Assembly: GCA_049968515.1 (NCBI GenBank)
Contig: JBMFQR010000004.1
Span: 29,885-93,884, forward strand
DNA length: 64,000 bases
Direction: 5' to 3'
From: JAOACQ01 sp049968515
Lineage (GTDB): Bacteria; Spirochaetota; Brevinematia; Brevinematales; JAOACQ01
Below, one piece after another: positions 33,952 through 42,586 of the stretch. The position numbers and the translations under genes were made by a program. The notes beneath the pieces are model-generated. The model did no database searches, was not told the origin of the DNA, and saw only the letters and a program-made list of their open reading frames with translations. Positions within the stretch are counted from its first letter, which is position 1. The number at the start of each line of letters is the position of its first letter.

Positions 33952-36900
33952 ATGGAAAGTCTTTTTTTTAATAGAAAGAGTTTTTCTAGAAATAAAGATA
34001 AGATTGCGTTGCCAGACCTTCTTGAGATTCAACTTTCATCTTTTAAGGATTTCTTGCAGTCAGACAAAAAGATGGAAGAAAGGGAAAATAAGGGTCTTGA
34101 ATATGTTTTCAGGAGCTTTTTCCCCATAGAATCTCAGTCCGGCGATATAGTTATTGAGTATGTAGGATATGAACTCGGGGATATAAAATACACTGAGGAA
34201 GAATGCTTTGACAAGAATCTTACATATAGTGTTCCTATAAAAGCTATTTTCAGAGTAATTGACAGAAATACTGGTGAAGTGAAGGAAAAGGATATTTATA
34301 TAGGCGATTTCCCCTTGATGACAGAAAGAGGTACTTTCATTTTTAATGGTGCTGAGAGGGTAATAGTAAATCAGATCTACAAATCACCTGGTGTTCTATT
34401 CAGTTATAAAAACAAGGAATTTTCTTCCAAGATTGTTCCAGAAAAGGGTTCATGGCTTGAGTTTATAATTGATGCAAAAAAGGATCTGATGTATGTCAGG
34501 ATAGATTCAAGAAGGAAGATACTCATCACAATGTTTTTAAGATCACTCGAAATGAGCGTTCAGCAGATTATTGAAACATTCTTTAAGGTTAGAAAAATTG
34601 ATCTTTCAAGGATAAACAAGGAAGAGGCTATTACAAGACTTGTGGGTAGATATGTTGCTGAAGATATATATGATGATGATAAAAATCTTATAATTGGAGC
34701 TGTTGAGAAACTTTTCCCGAATATTATAAACCAGCTTTACTCAAAGGGTAAAACTATAATTAAGATAATTGATCCAAAATCTGTGGTTGAAAATAGACCA
34801 CTTATAAATTCACTCGAAAAGGATGATACAAAAGATTCCGTGAGTAAAGCATTGAAGAAGGTTTACAGTGTACTTCATCCCGGAGAAGCTGCTCCTATGG
34901 AGAATATCTTAAAAGAGCTTAAGAATATGTTTTTCAGTCCCAAGATGTACAATCTTGGAGAGGTTGGAAAGTATAAGCTTGTTCTTAAGCTTTATCCTGA
35001 TCTGAGTCAGGAAGAAAGAAATACTTTGATAGAGCAGAAAACACTCTCTTATGAAGACATTGCAAGAACCATTAAACTATTGATAAAGGTTTATAATAGA
35101 GAAGTACCACAGGATGACGTGGATCATCTTGGCAACAGAAGAGTAAGGAATGTAAATGAATTGCTGGTAAATCAACTTTTCCTTGCTTTCAGTAAGGTTG
35201 AAAAATCTATATTTGACAAGCTTTCTTCGAGAGAGATTGAGGATTTGACACCGCAGAATCTTATACCTATTAAACCGATTGTTTCGGCAATCAGTGATTT
35301 CTTTGGAATGAGCCAGCTTTCACAGTTTATGGATCAAACCAACCCGCTTTCTGAACTTACTCATAAGAGAAGGCTTTCAGCATTGGGCCCGGGAGGTTTA
35401 TCAAGAGACAGAGCTGGATTTGAGGTGAGAGATGTACACAATACACATTATGGCAGGGTTTGTCCCATTGAAACTCCTGAAGGACCGAATATTGGATTGA
35501 TAGTCTCTCTTTCTACATATTCAAGGGTTAATTCTTATGGTTTTCTTGAAACCCCTTACATTGTGGTTGAAAACAAAAAGGTGACTGATAAGGTCTTATA
35601 TCTTTCTGCTACTGAGGAAGAAAATTACTATATTGCCCAGGCTAATGTAAAACTTGATAGCGAAGGAAATATTATAGAGGATTTTGTTCAGGCAAGATAT
35701 AAAGGTGAGTTTGAGCTTGTTCCAGCCGAAAGAGTTCAATTTATAGATGTGTCGCCCAAGCAGATTCTTTCAGTTTCAGCTTCGCTTATTCCTTTTATTG
35801 AGCATGATGATGCAAACAGAGCTTTGATGGGTTCAAACATGCAAAGGCAGGCTGTTCCTTTGCTTGAATCAACTGCTCCAATTGTAGGCACAGGAATGGA
35901 AGGCCCTGTTGCAAAGGATTGCAGGGCGATGTTGATTTCTGATGTTGAGGGGACGGTAAAAAAGGTTGATTCGACAAGCATTACCATTAAGACAACCAAC
36001 AATAAGGAAAGGGTTTATAAACTTATCAAGTTTAGAAGAACCAATCAGGATACAAGTTTTAATCAGAAACCAATTGTAAATGTTGGTGATAAGGTAAAAA
36101 AGGGCGATATTCTTGCTGATGGTTTTTCGACAGATAAGGGTGAGCTTGCTCTCGGAAAGAATATACTTGTAGCCTTTATGCCATGGAATGGTTATAACTA
36201 TGAGGATGCTATTCTTGTCAGCGAAAGATTACTACAGGATGATGAATTTACATCAATTTATACGACGGTTTTTGAGTGTAAGGCGCTTGAAACCAAACTT
36301 GGAAGTGAGGAAATTACGAGAGAAATTCCAAACGTAGGAGAAGATGCATTAAAGAATCTTGATGAAGAAGGAATTATAAGAGTGGGGGCATATGTTAAGC
36401 CTGGAGATATTCTTGTGGGTAAAGTGACACCTAAGGGTGAGCCGATGGAGACACCGGAATTCAGGCTTTTACACGCAATCTTTGGAGAAAAGGCAAAGGA
36501 TGTAAAAGACACTTCTCTTAGAGTTCCTCATGGTGAGAGTGGTGTTGTTGTAGATGTTAAGGTTTTCAGTTCGGATAAGGGAGATGAACTTGCGCCTGGT
36601 GTAATTAAACTTGTGAAAGTTTATCTTGCAAAGAAGAGAAAGATTAAACCGGGTGATAAACTTGCTGGAAGACATGGTAATAAGGGAGTTGTTTCAAAGG
36701 TTCTTGCTGTTGAGGATATGCCGGTACTTCCCGATGGGACTCCTGTGGATATTGTTTTAAATCCTCTCGGTGTTCCGAGCAGAATGAATGTTGGGCAGCT
36801 TTTTGAGTCTTTGCTTGGTTTAGCTGGCTGGAAGCTTGGAGTAAGGTATGAGTGTCCGGTTTTTGAGGGAGCAACTCTTGAGGAAATAGAGGGAGAGATA

Positions 36901-37485
36901 AAAAAGGCAAATGAGAAGATTGAAAAAGATATATATATGGAGAGAAAAAAGCTCGGTGAGACAGATGAAGAAATAAAGAAATACATTGAGATGTGTAAGA
37001 TGCCTCTCAATGGTAAGTTTATGTTAAGGGATGGGAGAACAGGTGAATATTTTGAAAGACCTGTTTTTGTGGGAGTAATGTATCTGATGAAGCTACATCA
37101 TATGGTTGATGATAAGATTCATGCACGTTCGGTAGGTCCATATTCTCTTGTAACCCAGCAGCCTCTGAGAGGCAAGGCTAATTTTGGAGGACAGAGATTG
37201 GGAGAAATGGAGGTCTGGGCACTTGAAGCCTACGGTGCATCAAACCTGCTTCAGGAAATGCTAACGATTAAATCCGATGATACTGATGGAAGGGTAAGGA
37301 TTTATGAGGGAATTATCAAAGGGAAATATACATCTTCTCCTGGAATTCCGGAATCATTTAATGTTCTTGTTCAGGAATTGAGAGGGCTTGCACTTGATAT
37401 TCAGGTTTTTGACAAGAATGGTAAACGTATACCTTTAAACGACAAGGAGAGAGAATTACTTGAAATGAAGGTTCATTTAATTTAA
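33952..37485 (+). CDS. rpoB: DNA-directed RNA polymerase subunit beta (RpoB)
   Basis: 1177 residues, intact. Catalytic-site and family blocks are present: KSPGVLFSYKNKEF early on, the rifampicin cluster SQFMDQTNPLSELTHKRR followed by LSALGPGGLSRDRAGFEVRD, GRHGNKGVVSKV, and DDKIHARSVGPYSLVTQQPL. In the rifampicin pocket the Gln, Asp, His and Ser residues are all of the sensitive type (Ser in RRLSALG), whereas many spirochaetes have Asn there. GTAGGA precedes the ATG. It is followed by rpoC after 28 bp. Confidence 0.97.
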   Translation: MESLFFNRKSFSRNKDKIALPDLLEIQLSSFKDFLQSDKKMEERENKGLEYVFRSFFPIESQSGDIVIEYVGYELGDIKYTEEECFDKNLTYSVPIKAIFRVIDRNTGEVKEKDIYIGDFPLMTERGTFIFNGAERVIVNQIYKSPGVLFSYKNKEFSSKIVPEKGSWLEFIIDAKKDLMYVRIDSRRKILITMFLRSLEMSVQQIIETFFKVRKIDLSRINKEEAITRLVGRYVAEDIYDDDKNLIIGAVEKLFPNIINQLYSKGKTIIKIIDPKSVVENRPLINSLEKDDTKDSVSKALKKVYSVLHPGEAAPMENILKELKNMFFSPKMYNLGEVGKYKLVLKLYPDLSQEERNTLIEQKTLSYEDIARTIKLLIKVYNREVPQDDVDHLGNRRVRNVNELLVNQLFLAFSKVEKSIFDKLSSREIEDLTPQNLIPIKPIVSAISDFFGMSQLSQFMDQTNPLSELTHKRRLSALGPGGLSRDRAGFEVRDVHNTHYGRVCPIETPEGPNIGLIVSLSTYSRVNSYGFLETPYIVVENKKVTDKVLYLSATEEENYYIAQANVKLDSEGNIIEDFVQARYKGEFELVPAERVQFIDVSPKQILSVSASLIPFIEHDDANRALMGSNMQRQAVPLLESTAPIVGTGMEGPVAKDCRAMLISDVEGTVKKVDSTSITIKTTNNKERVYKLIKFRRTNQDTSFNQKPIVNVGDKVKKGDILADGFSTDKGELALGKNILVAFMPWNGYNYEDAILVSERLLQDDEFTSIYTTVFECKALETKLGSEEITREIPNVGEDALKNLDEEGIIRVGAYVKPGDILVGKVTPKGEPMETPEFRLLHAIFGEKAKDVKDTSLRVPHGESGVVVDVKVFSSDKGDELAPGVIKLVKVYLAKKRKIKPGDKLAGRHGNKGVVSKVLAVEDMPVLPDGTPVDIVLNPLGVPSRMNVGQLFESLLGLAGWKLGVRYECPVFEGATLEEIEGEIKKANEKIEKDIYMERKKLGETDEEIKKYIEMCKMPLNGKFMLRDGRTGEYFERPVFVGVMYLMKLHHMVDDKIHARSVGPYSLVTQQPLRGKANFGGQRLGEMEVWALEAYGASNLLQEMLTIKSDDTDGRVRIYEGIIKGKYTSSPGIPESFNVLVQELRGLALDIQVFDKNGKRIPLNDKERELLEMKVHLI

Positions 37486-37513
37486 AAAACTTTATTTAAA
37501 GGAGATTTAATTT

Positions 37514-40500
37514 ATGAGGGGACCAACATCATTTGGTGCAATTTCTATATATCTTGCTTCTTCAGATCTTATAAGAAGCCTTTCTTATGGAGAGGTAAAA
37601 AAGGCAGAAACCATTAATTACAGGACATTAAGACCAGAAAGGGATGGCTTGTTCTGCGAGAAAATATTTGGTCCGACAAAGGATTACGAATGTTCCTGTG
37701 GCAAGTTTAAATCTATAAGGTATAAAAATATTGTGTGTGATAAGTGTGGTGTTGAAGTGACAGAAGCTAAGGTTAGAAGGTATAGAACCGGCCATATTGA
37801 GCTTGCTGCACCAGTAGCACACATATGGTATTATAGAATTGTACCGAGCAAGATCGCACTTCTTCTTGATGTAAGTCCAGCAGATATACAGAGCGTTCTT
37901 TATTTTGAGAAATATATAGTTGTTGATCCAGGAGAAACTGACCTTCAGCAAAATCAGATTCTTACTGATGAGGAATATGACGAGTATAGAGAAAAATATA
38001 AAGAGGCTTTTCTTGCTGAAACCGGTGCAATTGCATTGAAAAAGATTTTGAAGAATCTTGATCTTGATATGCTTATTTCTGAATTGAGAAGCCTTGTTGA
38101 AAATAAGTTTAAGGCTGATAAAAAGGTTTTAAAGAGGCTTGAGCTTGCAGAGGAAATAAGGAAATCCGGAAATAAACCTGAATGGATGATACTGGATGTG
38201 ATACCAGTAATTCCACCTGACCTCAGACCAATGGTTCCACTTGACGGTGGTAGATTTGCTACATCTGATATAAATGATTTATATAGAAGATTGATAAATA
38301 GAAATAATAGATTAAAAAAGCTAAAATCTGTTAATGCACCTGATATAATAATAAAGAATGAGATGAGAATGCTTCAGGATGCAGTTGATTCTCTTTTTGA
38401 TAATTCGAGAAGGTCTCATCCTGTTACAGGAACGGCCGATAGACCGTTAAAGTCACTATCTGATATTTTAAAAGGGAAACAGGGGCGTTTCAGACAGAAT
38501 CTTCTTGGTAAGAGGGTTGATTATTCCGGACGTTCTGTTATTATTGTGGGGCCAAATCTTAAACTTCATCAGTGTGGCTTACCAAAGCTTATGGCACTTG
38601 AGCTTTTTAAGCCATTTGTGATGAGGGGGCTTGTGGAGCAGGGCTATGCACATAATATTAAGGCTGCTAAAAGAATGATTGAAAGTGAACATGAGCTTGT
38701 ATGGGGAATTCTTGAGCACGTCGCAAAGAAGCATCCTGTTTTATTAAACAGAGCACCTACCCTGCACAGGCTTGGTATTCAGGCTTTTGAGCCAGTCCTG
38801 ATTGAGGATAAAGCCATACAGCTACATCCGCTTGTCTGTCATGCATACAACGCAGATTTTGATGGTGACCAGATGGCTGTTCATGTTCCACTTACTCCTG
38901 AAGCCCAGATAGAGGCATGGATGTTGATGCTTTCTTCAAGAAACCTATTGAATCCTGCTAACGGGAAACCTATTGTCTATCCAACTCAGGATATGGTGCT
39001 CGGTATATACTGTCTTACCAAACCAGCACTGGATAAGCCTGAAAAGTTCAGGTTTTTTGATAATCTTGAAGAGATTTTGCTTGCAATTGATTCAAAAAAG
39101 CTTTCCTACAATGACTGGATAAAATTTAAGTTTAATGGTGAGTTTATAACCACAACTGTTGGAAGGGTAATATTTAATGAAATAGTACCGGACAATCTAA
39201 AATTTGTTAATGATACTCTTAATGCGAAGAAAATAGAAGGGTTGATAGCATCCTGTTATGAGTGCTTTGGAATAAAAGAGACTGCAAGATTTCTTGATGA
39301 TCTCAAGAGTATTGGATTTAAATATTCCACAATTTTTGGAATTACAATTTCACTTTCTGACCTTGTTATTCCGGAAGAGAAGTATTCCATTGTGGAAAAG
39401 ACTGAAAAAGAGGTGGAGAGGGCAGAAGAGAACTCAAGGAATGGATTGATAACTCATGATGAGAAATATAATCAGGTTATAGACTACTGGACAAGTGCAA
39501 ATGAAAAGGTGAAGAAGCTTGTTGAAAACAGATTAAAGGAAGACCAGAAAGGATTCAATTCTCTTTATATAATGATGGATTCTGGTGCAAGGGGTTCAAG
39601 AGAGCAGATAAGACAGCTTGTTGGTATGAGGGGACTTATGGCAAAACCATCCGGTGATATTATCGAGCTTGCCATTAAGTCTAATTTTAAAGAGGGTCTT
39701 TCTGTTATTGAGTATTTTATTTCGAGCCATGGTGCAAGAAAAGGACTTGCTGATACAGCCTTGAAGACAGCTGATGCTGGTTATCTCACGAGAAAGCTTG
39801 TTGATATTGCCCAGGACGTGGTTGTCACTATGGAGGATTGTGGTACTGTCAGAGGCATAAATATGAGTGCAATAAAGGAAGGGGATGAAATATTTAAAAC
39901 TCTTTCTGAAATGATACTTGGAAAGGTTCCTGTTTCAAATATATATGATCCGAGAAATGGTGAATTGATAGTTAGGGCAAATGAGATTATCAATGAAGAG
40001 ATTGCCAGAAGAATAGAAAGTTCAGGCATAGAAACTGTAATGATAAGAAGTGTTATTACCTGTGAAGCACATTTTGGCGTATGTGCAAAATGTTATGGTT
40101 GGGATCTTTCATCAAGAAAGCTTGTGAACATAGGAGAGGCTGTTGGTATAATTGCCGCAGAGTCTATAGGTCAGCCGGGTACACAGCTTACCATGAGAAC
40201 ATTCCACATTGGTGGAACGGCAGCCACCCAGCTTGAAGAAAGTGAGTTGAAACTAAATTATGATGCATATATTCTTTCAATACCTGAGAATGTGATTGTA
40301 AGAGAAGGAGAAGGTTCTGTCAAAGAGGTTGTCGTACCGAGAAAATCCTATGTAAGGGTTAGAAAGGTTTTGAATGTTATAGAGATTGATAAGATTAAAG
40401 AGGGTGTCAATCTCAAGAAGATCGATGGTATGGAATTTATGAGTGAGAAGGTTATTTTTACCTTAAAGGATGGCACGGAGGTGAAATTTGGCAGAAAGGT

Positions 40501-40804
40501 TTTAGTTTCCTTGAATGATAACTATGTAATGATAATGGAAAGCAATGTTTATGAGTATCCTCTAAAGATAGGGAGTATATTGTATGTGAAGAATGGGGAT
40601 TTTGTAAAGAGGGGTGAAAAGATTGCCGAGTTTGATCCTTATAATGAAGTTCTTATAAGTGAATATGAGGGTGTGATAGGCTTTGCTGTTGAAAAAGTTG
40701 ATGGTATAGAGGAGAAGAATAAAAATATTCTTGTAGTTTATGGAGATGATGGCAGGGAGCTTGATAGATTTGTTTTGGTGTCCGGGTACGACATTGCTTT
40801 TTGA
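37514..40804 (+). CDS. rpoC: RNA polymerase subunit beta' (RpoC), N-terminal 1091-residue part, frameshifted
   Basis: Encodes the clamp and catalytic core of beta'. The zinc ribbon CSCGKF...CDKCG, the Mg-binding AYNADFDGDQMAVHVP, the second zinc site CEAHFGVCAKC and the trigger-loop start QLTMRTFHIGGTAA are all intact. After the trigger-loop start come about 180 residues of SI3-like inserted beta domains. The frame then stops: FVLVSG is followed by YDIAF and TGA at 40802. The family-like continuation TTLLFEEGQRVMPGNIIARR lies one base further in another frame (next entry). Together the parts make about 1364 residues, a normal RpoC. GGAG precedes the ATG. Confidence 0.95.
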   Translation: MRGPTSFGAISIYLASSDLIRSLSYGEVKKAETINYRTLRPERDGLFCEKIFGPTKDYECSCGKFKSIRYKNIVCDKCGVEVTEAKVRRYRTGHIELAAPVAHIWYYRIVPSKIALLLDVSPADIQSVLYFEKYIVVDPGETDLQQNQILTDEEYDEYREKYKEAFLAETGAIALKKILKNLDLDMLISELRSLVENKFKADKKVLKRLELAEEIRKSGNKPEWMILDVIPVIPPDLRPMVPLDGGRFATSDINDLYRRLINRNNRLKKLKSVNAPDIIIKNEMRMLQDAVDSLFDNSRRSHPVTGTADRPLKSLSDILKGKQGRFRQNLLGKRVDYSGRSVIIVGPNLKLHQCGLPKLMALELFKPFVMRGLVEQGYAHNIKAAKRMIESEHELVWGILEHVAKKHPVLLNRAPTLHRLGIQAFEPVLIEDKAIQLHPLVCHAYNADFDGDQMAVHVPLTPEAQIEAWMLMLSSRNLLNPANGKPIVYPTQDMVLGIYCLTKPALDKPEKFRFFDNLEEILLAIDSKKLSYNDWIKFKFNGEFITTTVGRVIFNEIVPDNLKFVNDTLNAKKIEGLIASCYECFGIKETARFLDDLKSIGFKYSTIFGITISLSDLVIPEEKYSIVEKTEKEVERAEENSRNGLITHDEKYNQVIDYWTSANEKVKKLVENRLKEDQKGFNSLYIMMDSGARGSREQIRQLVGMRGLMAKPSGDIIELAIKSNFKEGLSVIEYFISSHGARKGLADTALKTADAGYLTRKLVDIAQDVVVTMEDCGTVRGINMSAIKEGDEIFKTLSEMILGKVPVSNIYDPRNGELIVRANEIINEEIARRIESSGIETVMIRSVITCEAHFGVCAKCYGWDLSSRKLVNIGEAVGIIAAESIGQPGTQLTMRTFHIGGTAATQLEESELKLNYDAYILSIPENVIVREGEGSVKEVVVPRKSYVRVRKVLNVIEIDKIKEGVNLKKIDGMEFMSEKVIFTLKDGTEVKFGRKVLVSLNDNYVMIMESNVYEYPLKIGSILYVKNGDFVKRGEKIAEFDPYNEVLISEYEGVIGFAVEKVDGIEEKNKNILVVYGDDGRELDRFVLVSGYDIAF

Positions 40805-41609
40805 AGAAGGACAGAGAGTAATGCCCGGGAATATTATTGCCAGAAGACCTATTGCAAAAAGAAGAACAAAGGATATTATTGGTGGTTTGCCGAGAGTAAC
40901 AGAGCTTTTTGAATCCAGAAAACCTAAAAATGTAGCTGTGATTTCAAAAGTTAATGGAGTAGTTGAGAATATTGAACAAAAGAAAGGTAAATATATAGTC
41001 TGGGTGAAGGCGAAAAATGGGGTTTTGTTTTCCCATATCATACCTGCTGGAAAGAATATATATGTTCGTATTGGTGATAGGGTTCAGGCTGGTGAAGCTT
41101 TATGTGAAGGTGTTGTTAGTTCGCATGATATTTTAAGGGTTATGGGATATACAAGAGTTAATGAATTCTTGCTTTCAGAAATTCAGGCTGTTTATAGACT
41201 CCAAGGTGTTGATATCAATGATAAACATATAAGCGTTATTATAAGGCAGATGCTTAAAAAGGTTGAGGTTGTTGACCCTGGTGATACTGAATTTATTCTC
41301 GGTCAGAATGTTGATAAGGTTGTTTTCTATAGAGAGAATGAGAGGGTCAAGAGAGAGGGAGGTCAGCCGGCCAGATCAAGACCTATACTTATGGGTCTTA
41401 CTAAGGCATCTCTTTTTACGGAGAGTTTTCTTTCTGCAGCCTCTTTCCAGGAAACTCCAAGGGTTTTGTCCTATGCAGCTTTAAGAGGTGCAAAGGATAA
41501 ACTTGAGGGACTTAAAGAAAATCTTGTTATTGGCCAGTTGATACCTGCTGGTACCGGAATTAAACATTATCAAAATATAAAGGTTTCTTTTTCCAGTGGC
41601 AGGGAATAA
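40740..41609 (+). CDS. rpoC: RpoC C-terminal part in the +1 frame (continuation of rpoC)
   Basis: The family-like region begins at TTLLFEEGQ (base 40788). It carries the second trigger helix DIIGGLPRVTELFESRKPK, then VYRLQGVDINDKHISVIIRQ, ITKASL-type GLTKASLFTESFLSAASFQE and IPAGTG near the end, about 273 residues of the beta' C-terminus. The first 16 codons from the ATG at 40740 do not look like RpoC, so this ATG is probably not a real start. An internal ATG at 40821 has AAGGA nine bases upstream, but starting there would cut the trigger helix module from the rest. One G removed from GGG at 40784-40786 would fuse both parts exactly. Confidence 0.9.
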   Translation: MEMMAGSLIDLFWCPGTTLLFEEGQRVMPGNIIARRPIAKRRTKDIIGGLPRVTELFESRKPKNVAVISKVNGVVENIEQKKGKYIVWVKAKNGVLFSHIIPAGKNIYVRIGDRVQAGEALCEGVVSSHDILRVMGYTRVNEFLLSEIQAVYRLQGVDINDKHISVIIRQMLKKVEVVDPGDTEFILGQNVDKVVFYRENERVKREGGQPARSRPILMGLTKASLFTESFLSAASFQETPRVLSYAALRGAKDKLEGLKENLVIGQLIPAGTGIKHYQNIKVSFSSGRE

Positions 41610-41633
41610 GGAATTGTGGAATAAATTAAAAAT

Positions 41634-41662
41634 TTGACAATTTGAGATAAATATTTTATAAT
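41634..41662 (+). promoter_or_regulatory. Promoter for rpsL-rpsG-fusA-tuf and downstream genes
   Basis: Consensus TTGACA (41634-41639) and consensus TATAAT (41657-41662) have a perfect 17-bp spacer. It lies in the 104-bp gap after rpoC. It is the only clear promoter I see in the roughly 18 kb from here to rplQ, so the S10-spc-alpha genes may depend on it. Confidence 0.72.
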
Positions 41663-41713
41663 CTATCTCACTTTTTGTCTCTTTTAGTTTATATTTGAAG
41701 TGCAGGAGAAAGT

Positions 41714-42088
41714 ATGCCAACAATAAATCAACTTGTTAGAATGGGTAGAAAGGCTTTAAGAGCAAGGTCTAAGTCACCGGCTCTTCAGGGGAATCCCCAG
41801 AAGAGAGGTGTGTGTGTTCGTGTTACTACAATGACACCAAAGAAGCCTAATTCAGCTTTGAGGAAGATTGCAAGGGTAAAGCTAAGTAATGGTATAGAGG
41901 TTACTGCATACATTCCAGGTATTGGTCACAACCTACAGGAACACTCTGTTGTTCTTGTGAGAGGCGGAAGGGTAAAAGACCTTCCCGGTGTAAGATACCA
42001 TATTGTTAGAGGTACGCTTGATGCTTTAGGTGTTGAGAAGAGAATGTCAAGTCGTTCCAAGTATGGTGCTAAGAAGCCTAAATCATAA
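41714..42088 (+). CDS. rpsL: 30S ribosomal protein S12 (uS12)
   Basis: 124 residues. TTMTPKKPNSALRKIARVKL and HNLQEHSVVLVRGGRVKDLP are complete. The Lys residues associated with streptomycin sensitivity are in place. AGGAG precedes the ATG. Confidence 0.98.
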   Translation: MPTINQLVRMGRKALRARSKSPALQGNPQKRGVCVRVTTMTPKKPNSALRKIARVKLSNGIEVTAYIPGIGHNLQEHSVVLVRGGRVKDLPGVRYHIVRGTLDALGVEKRMSSRSKYGAKKPKS

Positions 42089-42105
42089 ATTGGAGTTTTG
42101 AATTT

Positions 42106-42579
42106 ATGCCGAGAAAAAAAAGGAAACTAAAAAGAAGAGAAGTTGGACCGGATTTGAAGTATAATAGTATACTTGTACAGAAGCTTATAAACAGGGTTTT
42201 GAGGGATGGGAAGAAGTCTATTGCGACTGAGATAGTTTATGGTGCACTTGATTATCTTGCACAAAAAACCAATGAAGAACCTCTTTCAGCCTTTGAAAAG
42301 GCTTTAAATAATATAAAACCACCCATAGAGGTTAGATCAAGAAGAGTTGGAGGTGCAACCTATCAGGTTCCTGTAGATGTTAGACCTGAGAGGCAAATTT
42401 CTCTTGCGTTGAGATGGCTTGTTACATTTTCGAGGCTTAAAAAGGGTCAGTCAATGAGAGAGAAGCTTGGCAGTGAGCTTGTGGATGCATACAATAACAC
42501 AGGTAGCTGTGTGAAAAAGAGGATTGATACTGTTAAGATGGCAGAGGCGAACAAGGCTTTTGCTCATTACAAGTGGTGA
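42106..42579 (+). CDS. rpsG: 30S ribosomal protein S7 (uS7)
   Basis: 157 residues. MPRKKRKLKRREVGPDLKYN at the N-terminus and GGATYQVPVDVRPERQISLA are S7 marks. It organises the 16S rRNA 3' domain head. It lies 17 bp after rpsL. Confidence 0.97.
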   Translation: MPRKKRKLKRREVGPDLKYNSILVQKLINRVLRDGKKSIATEIVYGALDYLAQKTNEEPLSAFEKALNNIKPPIEVRSRRVGGATYQVPVDVRPERQISLALRWLVTFSRLKKGQSMREKLGSELVDAYNNTGSCVKKRIDTVKMAEANKAFAHYKW

Positions 42580-42586
42580 GGAGAGT

